Counted from the first letter of the stretch, positions 1 through 12,693 are shown. The stretch: 64,000 nt of DNA from Lepisosteus oculatus (GCF_040954835.1 NC_090697.1:26095001-26159000); one strand, 5' to 3'. The notes: a model not told the origin generated them from the sequence alone. Translations and numbers: made by a program.

Positions 1-904
1 GATGTACTTTGCTGGCGCCTAGATGTCTAACAGAGAGCCCTAGGCACATCTGGACATGATCTTAAAGTCACAGGGCATGGTTGATCATCCAAAGGAAGGT
101 CCACTAATGCCAGATTTGTAGGGTGGGTACCAGAACGAAACCTGACAGCATCTCAGCTGATCACCAACTTGTGATGTCATACCTTAAAAGCAAGCACATA
201 ACTCATTTTGGTTGGTTAGCCTACTGTCTCCTCATCTTTCCAACTGAACTGGTAATCTGACTTATTCAATCACATGACTGCAAGCAGTTCAAGTCAGAGC
301 TTAGACTTTTCTCCAAGGAACCTGGTCTAGAGAGAGTCAGTAAAGTGCATACAGTAATTCTGTCCAAGATCTTCTCTCTGATACACAGAACTCCTGTGTT
401 TGCAAACCCACAGTTATTTTCACCTGATCAGTGAAATTAGGCATTTGGACTCTTTTTATGTTGGCATTCTGAATATCCAAGTATATTCAGAGAAAAGCTA
501 TATCCAGGATGAACAGAGCTCTGCTCACCCATCTACCTTGTGGCTGGACCCCAAGATGACAATCTGTGCACAGACTGTTTTAAAAGACTGAAGTTCAGCA
601 ATTCACTAACTTTGACTGAGCCCCAATGCAAGACAAAGATTCACCTTTGTCCTCTGTCTGCATTGGGACCCTCCCAGCATAGAACTGCTGCCAAAGTTGA
701 AGCACAGACCAATCAGCCCAGCTCCATTTTACCAGCTGGAAATTTGACTCATCAAAGATGTCATACAAATGGATCTTAAGTATAAACTCCTTTATTTACA
801 TTATCATTCTCGGGAGTTTAACTAACATTACAAATGCATGTTTGATGTTTATTTCATGATAGTAAATGCATAATTATTTGTGTCTCAGAATAAATATGAC
901 TTAA
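1..904. other. Intergenic, nothing recognised
   Basis: Mixed-composition unique sequence with only short open frames. No repeat family seen elsewhere in the window is present. Confidence 0.6.
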
Positions 905-1545
905 CTATATGAGACTAATAGAACCAATGAGTAGACCACAACATGTTATACAGTAGTAGTTCAGGTGGGTAGCTGCGTCAGCATGCGTAGGCTGCAAAGG
1001 AACAAGTAATAGGTTTATTCCATGCTGAAAAAAAGAAGAAAGAAAACACAACGTTTTTGGCCGTGGAGTCTTCTTCAGGTGTGAGAAAGACAAGACAGTA
1101 GGCAAAAGTAATGTAGCGGGAGAACAAAGGCTGGGAGAGAGGAGGAGTGAGAGGCGGGAGCAGGGGACAGAAAGAGGGGCCAATCAAGAGGTGTGAAGTA
1201 AGAATAGGTATAGAGAGGTGTGAAATGAAACTTCCAATGAATGGAGAAAATTTAGAAGAAGAGTAATCTGTCATTGAGAAAGGGGAAGGTGTGATCCTAG
1301 CTGCAGGATAATTTTGGTTTCTGTAGTCATTCTGATGTATGAGTTCGGAAAACCGTCTTTGAGAACACAGACGGAGAGATTAGAGTGGTCATGGCCGTCA
1401 GAGGTGAAATGAGACACAATAGGCTTGGAGAGATCTTTAATCTTCACAGCCCTGACGTGTTCTCCGAGTCTCCTTCCTGTTTCTCCAATGTAGATGGCTG
1501 GGCATTTACTGCAAGAGGTACAGTAAATGAGTAAATAGTCCTATC
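905..1545 (-). mobile_element. Penelope-like element, GIY-YIG domain plus 3' tail
   Basis: On the minus strand, 1531 down to about 1270 encodes SCSKCPAIYIGETGRRLG-EHVRAVKI, then KDLSKPIVSHFTSDGHDHSNL and ETKIILQLGSHLPLSQ before a stop. This is the GIY-YIG nuclease domain that follows the reverse transcriptase in Penelope-like retroelements. The roughly 350 bp beyond the stop form the 3' tail, ending in GCAGCCTACGCATGCTGACG, which recurs elsewhere in the window. A 12-nt in-frame deletion removes four residues compared with the facing copy. The reverse transcriptase part is absent. Confidence 0.75.
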
Positions 1546-1927
1546 CCCAGGACTATTAATGACAACTTTTCCATCCTACAGGATGATCCCTCCATTGGGG
1601 TCCTCTTTTCTGACTGCCCCATCATCTCATATCGCCGATCACCTAATCTGCACAACCTTCTTGTTCACAGATCCCTTGACCGCCCTTAGCAACCATCCAC
1701 ACCAAGCACTTTCCTTTGCAACAGAGCTCGCTGTATCACCTGCAAGTACACATCCACCACCACACTCATTCAAGGCCCCTCAGGACAATTCCGGATCACC
1801 CAGATGGCATCTTGTACTTCCAGCAACCTTATTTACTGTATCTCTTGCAGTAAATGCCCAGCCATCTACATTGGAGAAACAGGGAGGAGACTCGGAGACA
1901 GCTTCAGAGAACACGTCAGGGCTGTGA
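1546..1927 (+). mobile_element. Penelope-like element fragment facing the 905-1545 copy
   Basis: The plus-strand frame from about 1557 reads INDNFSILQDDPSIGV, YRRSPNLHNLLVHRSL, one TAG stop, then CNRARCITCKYTSTT, GPSGQFRI and CPAIYIGETGRRLGDSFREH, ending at VKI. This is the region from the end of the reverse transcriptase through the first part of the GIY-YIG domain. It stops abruptly in the domain and has no 3' tail. It is in inverted orientation to its neighbour. The longer open frame at 1559-1927 is a shadow in another frame. Confidence 0.72.
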
Positions 1928-2046
1928 AGATTTAATTACTTTTAAAAAAATATAATGTCTGTAGTTCCGTAGTTTTAGAAATTGCATGAAATTAAAGGAA
2001 CAGAACAATAAAGTTACACAGTCTATCTAGCAATCTAGAACTCACT

Positions 2047-2260
2047 AGGAATAACAACACATGGAAATTAAGTGTATTGAGTGTTTTAATCATAGTAAAT
2101 TTGGCTTATCTTGTCTGGCTGAGGGCAGCAAGGTTGGGACCCACATGCAGAGTGAGGAGAGACCAAAAGGCTGCTGCAAAGGTGGTGATAGGGTGAACAA
2201 GGGTTGCAAAGGGATGCAAAAAAAAGATGGAGGGATGCAAAAGATGAATGCAAGAGCGAG
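2047..2260 (+). repeat. Interspersed repeat B, copy 1 (unclassified)
   Basis: Shares with 12285-12480 and 43635-43815: AGGAATAACAACAC, GGAAATTAAGTGTA, TGGCTGAGGGC, CCCACATGCAGAGTGAGGAG and GCTGCAAAGGTGGTGAT. No coding potential or ends are recognised. Confidence 0.55.
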
Positions 2261-2429
2261 AATGGGAAAACAGTATGTATATTATCTTTCTTTTTACACA
2301 TGGAATGATCTCAACTTTGGTCATGGCTCAAAATTAGTGGTAAGTTGTTCAAAGGGAGCTTCATTTCAAAGAAGACATTTTATGAAAGAGTTCTTTCTTA
2401 GTCTCCATGATGAGACAAGATGACAAATA

Positions 2430-5400
2430 TAAAGGGATAATGTACTTAATATTTTAATGTTTGGCATTAGGAAATGAAGACATGACATCCCTGGTCATAA
2501 GGTCAGGACTGACAACCCTCTTTCCCTCCTAGCTTTGAGGAATGAACTAGGGAGGCTGCTACAAGGGAGAAGATGGTGTGTAGAGGGGGTAGATTTTTAG
2601 CACTTACTGTTCAAAATGGTAATTGTTTATTTGACAATTTTGTGAAAATCTGTGAAGTAAGAAAGCAGACAAATTCTCAAATATAATTCACTCTTTAATG
2701 AACAATGAAAAAGAGGCCTTTGCTGCTGTGTACATACAGTACGTACTTCAGTAAGATCTCCCTTCCTCCTATAAAAAAGTCATGTCTTGTGGAGGATCTA
2801 TTAAATTGATACAAGTAATAAAATTGATAAAAATGAAGCAGTAGCAGGATGTCATTTTAGACAGGCATAAAATAGCTGAAGATCCTTTCTCTTCAAATTT
2901 ATTTCTGTCATGTTTGACAAGTGTTATGCTTGGAGCAACTGCTCAGAACACTAAAAATGTACAGTTGGCATTTTAATCATCACTATCTGCTGAATCTATC
3001 CTTTTGGTCAGGAAAATCAATTCTGAGTAGATATGATATATGGACAAAACTACAAATATTACATGAACAGCAGCCAACGGATGTATAAAAAACATTTTAT
3101 ATGAACATTATTATTGCTCACAATTTTTAAAGAGCTATGTTTAATTTTAAAATGTTCCCGGAATGATTTTAAAAGACAATATTACATTTACATGAAGTTT
3201 AGATTTCTGTCAGTCTGTTCTTTAACTGATGATGGATTCCAAACACTAAATCAAAGTTCAAATAATATTACTTATTAATTGGTTGAGACATATTATTGAC
3301 ATGTTATTGTTATTCCAATACAAAAGACTATGAATGGAACTTAACAATTAAATAAACCAAGTTGTTCTAACAAAAACAAAGACAATTATGGGTTGGTTTG
3401 AACTGAGTGATTTCCAATTTTATCTGCTGTTTATTGGGGCTGCTGACACATGTCACCCAGGTAGGTACTGGGTTTCAGTTAGTGTAATTAATTATTACTA
3501 TAAAAGTTCCTCAATATCTCCACATTATACAGTGATAACAAGTACTGAACTGCAGTCTGGTCATTTGTAGTGAGCTCAACTTAAAATACTGTACATCTGC
3601 ATTCATACTCACTTGCTTTCAACCCTTTTCTTTTATGTGATAGACAATTGTGAGCCTAAATTAGGCATGACGTCCAAATAGGATTAAATCAGTACCAGAT
3701 GCCCTGTTTTGTAATATATTTCTGTTTGCCTTAATTCACCAACTTTTGTCTGTTGGCTTTAGGATATGAAATGTCAGAAGATAATAGGAAGGCTTTCCAG
3801 AAATGTAATTCATACCAGGATGCCTTCTAGATTTTAAGAACTTTTGGATAAGAAACTAGCTGTTGATACTAATAATGGGCATATTTTTTTTAGAACTTCA
3901 GCATTTTGAGATGAAGCACATCAGCTCAGCTGTTGACACACGACACCAAAGTGCTTTATAAGATAAACTACATAACAATGAGTCCCTGTAGGGATGTTCA
4001 GAGTTCAGTGAATCAGCATTACAGCATCAGATGGCTGGTGTGTTATGGTAATCATGAAATGATCAGAACTGCCTGTAATCAATGCGTATTTTCTGCTGTT
4101 GTAAAAACCGCATGTCCCTTGCTCACAGTATGCCCAGTGGAGGTTAGTCCTAACATGCTGTAATGCTTGTGGTTTAAAGTGTCATGTGAAGCCTTGCTTA
4201 GCAATTCAGTTGTATTGGAATTGTATTAGCGTGAACAGGTTGAGCATCTCATTGTACCTGCTGCCAAGATTCTTACCCAGCAAGTCTGACAAATACATTT
4301 ATTTATCTGCAGCAACATATAAAAAATAAACCATTTCTTAAAGTTAAAAAAAACATCATAATATACTATAGTTACAGAAAAAAGGAATTCAGTATTAAAC
4401 CAGTTTAATGGATTATAATTGTCTACTTTTGAAAAAGACATCTTATTGCAATTTCCAATTCCAGGGCTGAAACATTTCTGAACATAATGCTCATTGATAC
4501 CAACTTAAGCCTTGTGATTCAATAAACCTAGGATTTAATTTTTTCAAGTACAAGATTTACAATCCCCAGAGACATACTGTAGACTGGTGCTTCAGAAATG
4601 TTATTTTTTAAGCCTTTAACCATATTTTTAAAACCCTATTCAGGAAGCAATTATTTTTTCCAAATGTACATAATTGATTTTTCTTTGCCCAAACACTAAT
4701 GTTTTTTCTTTTCAAATAAATTCCCTGAAAGGGAATATTATGTTGAACAACAGATGTTTCATTTGAAGTGAAGGCTTTTTTCACAGGTTGTGCATTTAGA
4801 ACATCAAAGCAATTAATCCTAAATTGTACAGCCCTTATAGGAAATCTCCTATTCAAACTAAGCCTATTCAAAACATTGTTTGGTGAAATTAAATTCTCAT
4901 TTAATTCCCTTTCTTTCAGGAGATCCAAACAGCTCTGTTATCATTTGGAAGAGGGACTGTTGATTGTGCAAAATCAAAAATCATGTTTGGCATCAACCAC
5001 ATTTTTGTTTGAGGGTCTTAATCCCACACTATGAGGAAAAAGCCCCACTAAATCAAATGCCTTTTTTATATGTTTATATGTACAGATGGATTTAGTGGAC
5101 TGATTGGGAAACAAAACTAATAGATTAAAAGTTGAATAGCAGTTTCATGTCATAGCCTTTGTCTTATGGGATCAAACTTTTAAATACAAAAGTAAGAGAA
5201 AAAGTAGGAAACACATAATTTGGCATTGATGCTGATCAGTTTTAAAATAATTTCTAAAGCTCTAAAATGACTGTTATGCAATATTGAAATTTATAGAAAG
5301 TTAACACAAATAACTATATAATCAAAGTTAACAAAAAAACTGCATAATCAATGTCCGATATTATGTCTGGATATAGTGATCCCTGGGTTCAGATTTCATC

Positions 5401-6890
5401 CGGCTAGCTTTAGAACTGTGTGTGGAAGAGCTCGATCATTAAAAAAAACTTGATTTTTGTCACTTGGTACAAACCTGATAGGAAAAAATGATTTAAAGTG
5501 CTGGAAAGAATATTATAAGATCGTTACCAGGAAATCACAGTATTTCATACTTTACTCCAATTGTTCTTTTACATCTTTTACAATATATTGGGAGCAGATT
5601 TTTCAGTATTTTAAAATTAATCTTAGTGTTGAATTGTTCAACCATGAAACCACTGGTAGAAGTCTGTAATGGCAACACTGCCAAATCCTTAAGCCTGTGA
5701 GCCTGTGAATTAGCTCTAGCTATGATTGTAAATGCTCATTACAGTGTTACTATGTACAGTATGCATACTGTACTGTAGGTAAAAAAGACTTTTTACCTTA
5801 ATTACTGTATGTACTTTACCTTTCTTGGGTATACTCAGACTCAGACACTTCTGCACTAATACACAGTCCCAGAGTGACCTTACAGTAAGTAAATATTTTT
5901 GCTTTTTAACTGTCTTACAAACCATATTTTGTCAATTGATAGAAATAAATATCAAAATAAATTCAAAATAAACAGCAGCAAATAACTAGGACCTCTGTCA
6001 GGTGTTTTATTTTGGTATACATTTTGACTTATTGGACATCAATACAATTAAGAATTGGAGCCACATACTGTAATTAACACTTACTGTATATATATATAAT
6101 ATCTTTCTTAATGTGAATGAGCAAAAATAAAAAAGTAATCCTAGCATAAGTATCATGATGCAATAACATCTGCCTTTTTGTGATATATTGCAATGCTAGC
6201 CTAGTAAGTATAAATTTATTGCAACAAATTATGTATTATCAGTTCAAATTAAATAGGAAAAAAAAGGGAGCCTATGATTGATCAGCTGCCTGTAAAGAAC
6301 TGTCCTTGACCTTGGGAGCTGAAATTGCATCAATAAATACAGACGGCTTTTTTGCTTATTGCAGTAGAGGAAAGGTAAGAGCTCCTGATGGAACAGTGTT
6401 GCATGCTAGTTCATATACGGAATACCTTTGATTAGAAGTAGTTATTTTTAGTATTTTTTAATACAAATGAAGACCTTTCTTATTTTTTGTTGCATATTCT
6501 TTGTTTTTGCAAATGGAATTTAACCTTTCTCCTGAACCCCATTATTTTAAATCAGGGTTCTACTCAATCTTAATTAGGGCTTAGCCAAAGTATGGAAATC
6601 CCCTGTTAATTTCTTATTACATATTTTCTGTACAGTGATCAGCTATTTGCTTTAAGTTTGATTCTCTTCATGGTAAGAAACAATTTTAAACCAACATTGC
6701 CAGGAACCATAAGGAAGGAGGATTGGCAGTTTACTGATTGTGTAGACTTCTTTTTCAGGTCGCTGTGAAGAGACAGAATGCTGGTCTAGTAAGAGAGGGG
6801 TGCAAGAAGCCTAGGGAAGAGGAGAAGGAATGATGAAGAGATCTAGAAAAAGCTTTAGAGAAAGGCATAGTGGGTTGCAGCAACAGTAGG
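2430..6890. other. Intergenic, AT-rich
   Basis: No exon, RNA gene or element was recognised except the palindrome at 5754-5773. TACTGTA-type words are frequent (for example 4575, 6066 and 6082). A possible repeat B-like piece lies near 2540-2590. Confidence 0.6.
5754..5773. repeat. Perfect 20-bp palindrome
   Basis: GTACAGTATGCATACTGTAC equals its own reverse complement over all 20 bases. Function unknown. Confidence 0.95.
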
Positions 6891-6892
6891 CT

Positions 6893-7225
6893 GTAGTTCA
6901 AGTAGGTAGCTGTGTCAGCATGCGTAGGTTGCAAAGGAACAAGTAAAGGTTTATTTCATGCTGAAAAGAGAAGAAAGGAAACACAATGTTTCGGCTGTGG
7001 AGACTTCTTTGGGTCACACCCGAAAAAGTCCAATGTGATATGACAGTGTGAGTCAGGAAGCAGTGGAATAGGACTTTGAGTGGGAAGCTACTGTATGTCA
7101 GTATGGCAGCAAAAGACCAAGCAGCACTTGATTCCAGGGTGAAATAAAGAACGGAAAAACAATGTTTCAGCTATTACACCTGAAAAAGACTTATGAGCCA
7201 AAACATTTTTTTCATGTTTTTTAGG
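6893..7225 (-). mobile_element. Penelope-like 3' tail copy with duplicated piece
   Basis: Positions 6893-7015 match the 958-1080 tail (GTAGCTGTGTCAGCATGCGTAGG, then ATGCTGAAAAGAGAAGAAAGG, then TTTCGGCTGTGGAGACTTCTT). A second, weaker piece near 7145-7215 (AACAATGTTTCAGCTATTACACCTG) may be another fragment of the same tail. Confidence 0.6.
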
Positions 7226-9074
7226 GTTTGACCAGACTACTGAAATATTGTAATCAGTTTTAAGCACTTGTGACAGAGAACAAATTATTCCTGATGAAGA
7301 AAAAAATTTAAACAAGATTTTTGATCAAGAATAAAGGCTTTCCAGAAAAGTAACTGGTGAAAGAAAATGTGAAAAGGCTTCCACCTACCTCATGTGCTTC
7401 TGTAGTTGTTGATCTTCCTAAATTGATGTAATACTTTTTTTTCCACTGATGCAAGATGGATAGACTTTCTTTTAGCAATTAACTATAAATTAAAGTAGTA
7501 ACTGGAGCTGAACATCCAAAAAGGGACCTCTGACTGATTGAATTCCATATATCTTATATATGATTTTAGATCTGGCCACAGATTACAAGAAGCAGAAGGT
7601 GACATCGAAGCTCTGCTGTCAATCTGGCACCAATGCTGTGAAGGACAGTGACCTTTAAATGAGAGTGTCACCTTTCCCACTACTCAACACTTTAATTAAT
7701 TTTTACAGGGCGCCTATGTTGTCAAAATCCATGAATCTGACAGTTAGTCACGTGTCAATGCCTCCCCATGAGGGACATGATGACAGTCCAGCGCTCTATC
7801 AGCTACATTGTGTCTTGCTGAGCACTAGAGCATAATTACTTCCTGCAGTGTTAAAGCATTAAGAGTCTATTAATCACCTCAAAACCCTCAAAATGTCTCA
7901 CCACTGTCTGATTTATATGCCGAATGAAGTTGGTCATTTTAAAACTCAAAGCACATGGTCGTGTATCTCTAGGGTAATAAGTTACATTTACCAAAAACAA
8001 GGAGGATCCATCATCATCTGGGAATCAGCAGGTGACAGAATAAAAGTTCACTCCACATTTCATTGCTGCATAATGGGATATAAAGGTGTTAAATATTGCA
8101 TGTAGAAATAGAAATAATGCTTTATGTTCAATTATTTTGTCAATTTCCTCTCCTAGTCACCTTCAGAAATCATCTTGATGCATAATAATTCAACAGTTGA
8201 TCCTATTGATGAGCTTCTGTTTATTTTAGGACATGAGCAGATGCCTCTTTTCATTGAACATTTATTCCACATGGAAAAAGTCACACACAAGGGCGTGACT
8301 TAATTAATATCACCTTTATCTGCACCAGTATCTGGGTATTTTTTTCTTCTGTCACAGACAAATACTTAGTGTCAATTATTAATGCTCTTGGATGTATGAA
8401 TCTTACAGGTCTTTATGGTCTATTCCTCTTGGTCTTAAAGCTGACAGCAGCATAAGATTTACTTTCACAAAAATAGTGTAGATCAATGATACTGAATTAG
8501 AAATAGGATATTGTACAGTTAGCAGGGTTTTGAAGTGTCTGATTGAAACTTTTTCCTTAAAATTATTAGGTTACAGCATTTTACATGTGAAAAGTGTGTA
8601 TGTCATCTGGATGTAGCTGATAACCTGTGTATGTTGACCACATTTATTCTTTTGTTTTTCCTTAATTTGCAGAACTTTATCAGTAACTAGGCCTGAAAAC
8701 CAACTGGTGTCCACAGACGCCATTGAAGGCACCTGATCAGGTCTGCGTGTCAACACTTCTAGGATTGTGGTAATGCAGAGGGACATGCCTGATACTAACT
8801 TTGTTATGTTTTTGTTTTTTTACACATTTTAAACAGAAACATTTTTTATTATCCTTTGTTAAGATATGGATTTATAATTTTATTTAAAATGGATAATTTA
8901 TTTATCTGTCGAAATCTATTAGACATAGATTTTGTAGATTCTTTCATTTAGTGGGTTGCATCTTCTAAATTACTGTTTTCCAAAATACAAGCTGTCTTGC
9001 CAGGCAAAGTATTTTAAAAAAGAGCAGCTTTGCATGAGCGGATGTAGATTATTATTAGTATTCTTATAAAGTTT
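7226..9074. other. Intergenic, nothing recognised
   Basis: AT-rich unique sequence. The open frames are short and not conserved-looking. Confidence 0.6.
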
Positions 9075-9560
9075 GCCTGGGTCCGACCTAATGACGTGCA
9101 CCGGCTTGGTCTCTGGAGAGCACCACCTGATGAACGTACGCCTCGATCAGCCTGGCAATTGACGTGCCTTGAGGATGACCTCCCTGACTGGGAGCCTCTT
9201 GCCAGGCCTCAGAGCCGGACCCCTCAGCTCTGTACTGGGCCCTGGAAGGAAGCACAGCTCTGGGCCCTGGTGCCTCTCGCTGTCATGCACCTACTTCCCC
9301 TGAACTCCTTCCCTGTCTTGCCGTTCCCTAAGCCCCCTGCCAGCATCCCGGGCGATCCTGGCGGACAGTCATTTACAATTCTCCTGGTGACCGGTGGACC
9401 TAACCTGTAGAGAGTCTGACACCCTGAGGTGACCCCTGCTCTTCTATCTTAGCCATGGATTTCCTGGACAGGCTCACTTCAGGCTGGCAACTGTATGTAC
9501 TAGCCCGTCTTGCGCCGAGGTACAGTGAGCCTGCCGCTCCCCCTGAACTGTGACTCCCCA
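9075..9560. other. Isolated GC-rich block in AT-rich DNA
   Basis: About 480 bp is visibly GC-rich, with an open plus-strand frame of 104 codons (9096-9410) rich in Pro and Leu. No domain is recognised. It may be a transposon or retroelement fragment or a CpG-type regulatory island. Confidence 0.35.
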
Positions 9561-10486
9561 GCTCTTGAGTCTGTAACACATTTACATAGATTACAACTGC
9601 ACAATAGCTGAACAAAATCAGTTTGTTCAACTATGTTCACTTCTTTCAGTCTTGATTCCCAGTGTTTGACTATGCTAAAATGTATTCTTGATTTATGACT
9701 TAAAGGGCAAATCCATTGCATGCATTTATCTCTCGTCAGAATCTGCAGATGTTGTTTAAAGTGATTAAAGCTGCAGTAGCTTAATAGTGTGCCACTGCAT
9801 AACACAGTGTCATTTTAATCTCACAAAATTTGAAAGAATATTTTAACTTACGGAATGTGTAAGTACTTGAGAGACTTCTTACATGTCCCATGAAGTAACA
9901 ATACAACTTAACTTCTTTAATCAGAAAAACAACATTTAATATTATTTAACATTAGTTTTATTCTTTAAAGGATTTGCTGATTTTTTTAATACAATCTCAA
10001 CTGCAATTACTGCAATTGCAATGTGCTACTGTACATAAAGAAATTATTTCTTCAGCTGTTAATACTTATATTGTGTAGTAGGTTAGAAAAGCTAGGACTG
10101 AAACACAATAGCCACTAGATGGAAGTGTTTCACAATAAAATAACTTGTGGATTGAGAGCTGTGGAATCGTGGAAATAAATATAGACCAATTCTAATATTA
10201 CAAAAAGGTGGAAAACAGATTTGCTGTAAATATTTAGTCTGTGGATTCTGTGAAATGGATGTGCATTACAAAGGCATTAATACTGTTCTACAGGGTTCCA
10301 AATGTTTGTTTTTCTTTTCAGGATAATGTCTGCTGTTGCTTTCACTAACTGAAATGTAAAAAGTTTTGCACTGAAAATTGTTTCTTATAATATATCAAAT
10401 ATGTACATGAGTGTATCCACATTGTTCTGAAGTCAATGTCAATAAATCTACTGTATATATAATATACATCTAAATATATAAGACTG

Positions 10487-10605
10487 AAGAAGGCCCCACG
10501 GACGAAATGTTGTGTTTTCTTTCTTCTTTTTTCAGCATGGAATAAACCTATTACTTTTTCCTTTGCAGCCTACGCATGCTGACACAGCTACGCACCTGAA
10601 CTACA
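10487..10605 (+). mobile_element. Penelope-like 3' tail copy
   Basis: In the opposite orientation to the 958 copy: GAAGAAGGCCCCACGGACG, then TTTCTTCTTTTTTCAGCATGG, then GCAGCCTACGCATGCTGACA, ending CACCTGAACTAC. It is truncated at its 5' side, with no coding part. Confidence 0.7.
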
Positions 10606-11454
10606 TATAACGTATGTTACGCACATGTGAGAGAGAAAATATGAGGCTTAAATTGTGAATACCCAGGTTCTTATAATACAAAATAGGGACACATAAAAAG
10701 GCAGAATTGTTCAGATGTACAGTATACCTGATGAAAATACTGTATGTCGAGCTTGTTTTGAATTCTTATGGTGGAAAATCACAACATTAGCAAATTTATA
10801 TTCTGCGTCATAAAGTAGAGCTTAAATTATGCTTAATTATTCAAAAATCCCTTCATATATTTCTACCCTTTAGATTTTAGATATAAATGCTGTATGTAAT
10901 ACAGTTTGTATATTATGTCCTGTTTGTTTAGTCTCAGTTGTGTACCTCAGTTTTATAGTTGCACTGTTTTCTTACATTGTTTTCAAAATCTGTTACAGAA
11001 GGTGTGATCAGAGATATTTATTTATGACTTATAAGTGAGGTCTCACAGATCAGGTATTCACATCAGTATGTTTGCTTAAAAAAGTGCTATTCACAATTTG
11101 GCATGAATTTCTACCTAAAAGTGCTCTTTTGCACTGCAAACACATTTATGCCCTAAACATAGAAGAATGTTTGTTTTTAAATTCAATATACATTTTCATT
11201 TTCATATTAGAACAAAATCCGATTTTGTGCACTATTCAGTTTTTTCAAGTAAGTATTGGGAATTATGTCCCATTCAGTTACATGAACTTACATTTCAGAG
11301 TGTAAAACTCAGTATTTGGTTTTATATAACTTTAAGGTTATAACTACATAAAGACCCATTGAATTCACTTTATTACAGCTTACTTTGAGTTCTTGCCTAT
11401 TCTTGGGTGTTCTGACTTCTGTTTATTTCTTTAGCATTTAAAAGGCATGATCAG

Positions 11455-11740
11455 TTAGATTTAAATCTGCAGATTGACTTGGCCAGTGTAAGATTTTTTT
11501 TAACCTTTTTTCTCTTGATGAACTCCATAGTTTGCTTTTTCTTTATGTTTTGGTTCATTATCATGCTGCTTGGTGAATCACTGCCAAATATGTATGAAAG
11601 CATTTTCTTCTACATAAGCAGACAAAACATTTCTGTAAATTTCAAGAAATACTTATTGGACGGTCCTTCATCATGCAGCTTGACAATGACACAGAACATA
11701 TGGCCAATGCCACCAAGGAGAACATCACATGGAAATAGTG
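11455..11740 (-). mobile_element. Possible Tc1/mariner-like relic
   Basis: The stretch running from TTGGCCAGTGTAAG through TTGGTTCATTATCATGCTGC to GCAGACAAAACATTTCTGTAA resembles, from memory, the minus-strand transposase region of another fish Tc1-type family. No ends, target duplication or clean frame were found. The call rests on pattern memory and is weak. Confidence 0.3.
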
Positions 11741-11924
11741 GAAAATCTGAGACTCCATTTTCAATATTGTGTATAATTGTGGTCACCACTTTACAAAAAA
11801 TATACTGCTGCTCTGGAATTAATACAGGGAAACTAGATACATTCACTGGCTTTTAGAAATGTCCTACATTGGCAAGCTGAAAGAGCTAAAACCTTTCAGT
11901 TAAAACAAAGAAGAGGTCCTGAGT

Positions 11925-12200
11925 GAAGTATTTAAAACTCTAAAAAGCACTGATAAAGTCAACCCAATGGATTTCTGAATCAACAGTGAAACAAGGATAA
12001 GAAGGCACAAGAGCCTCATTTATAAAATGACAACAGGCAGGAAGTACTTCTTTACACAAAGGAAGGTGGGAGCATGGAACAAGTTACCCATCTTGTTATT
12101 TAAGCTTCTTGTTATTTAAGCTTCCTTGGATCACATAGCTACTTACTGTAATTTCTAAATCGATGGGCAAAATGGCCTTATCTCATTTGTAACTATGGCT
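11925..12200 (+). mobile_element. Interspersed repeat A copy, plus orientation
   Basis: Contains AGGAAGTACTTCTTTACACAAAGG, then GTGGGAGCATGGAACAAGTTA and a 3' end GGGCAAAATGGCCTTATCTCATTTGTAAC. A 16-bp unit (TCTTGTTATTTAAGCT) is tandemly duplicated at 12091-12122. Confidence 0.6.
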
Positions 12201-12284
12201 GGCTAATAGAGGTGTCACAGATATATAGCAACCAACACAATAATTGGTATCTATGTAGCTGACTTTATCTCCTAACAATTTTAC

Positions 12285-12480
12285 TAGGAATAACAACACT
12301 CAGGAATTAAGTGTACCGAAAGAGTTATGGAGTGTTTAGACCCAACCCACTTGGCTGAGGGCTAACCTCCTGGCCAGTGGACCCCCATGCAGAGTGAGGA
12401 GTGACCAAGGGGAAGCTGCAGAGGTGATGATGGGTGGCGGTATGGTGCAAAAAGATATGGGCTAGGAGAGAAGGGGATCA
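12285..12480 (+). repeat. Interspersed repeat B, copy 2
   Basis: ACTAGGAATAACAACACTCAGG, ACTTGGCTGAGGGC, CCCCATGCAGAGTGAGGAGTG and GCTGCAGAGGTGATGATGGG align with copy 1 in the same order. Confidence 0.55.
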
Positions 12481-12630
12481 CTTACAGTAGTTTTAGTGTT
12501 TTAGGACAGGAAATTATGTGATTGATTGAACATTACTGACAACTGAGTCTGTTTGAACTTGGATGTTGTCATCTCTCCTGAACTTTTGTTAGAGGTTCCA
12601 TTAAATTGTACATTTTGCCCTGGCAACAGG

Positions 12631-12693
12631 TTCATCCATAGACCATAGACCATAGGTCTATAGACCATAGACCACCAGTTCATCCATAGACCA
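12631..12693 (+). repeat. Short minisatellite of CATAGAC-type units
   Basis: TTCATCCATAGACC occurs at both ends, with several CATAGAC/TATAGAC units between them. Some units also form short inverted pairs (CATAGACC/GGTCTATAG). Confidence 0.75.

Noticed and set aside
1559..1927. 122-codon plus-strand open frame as a gene
   Set aside because: It overlaps the Penelope-like coding frame. The recognisable motifs are in the other frame.
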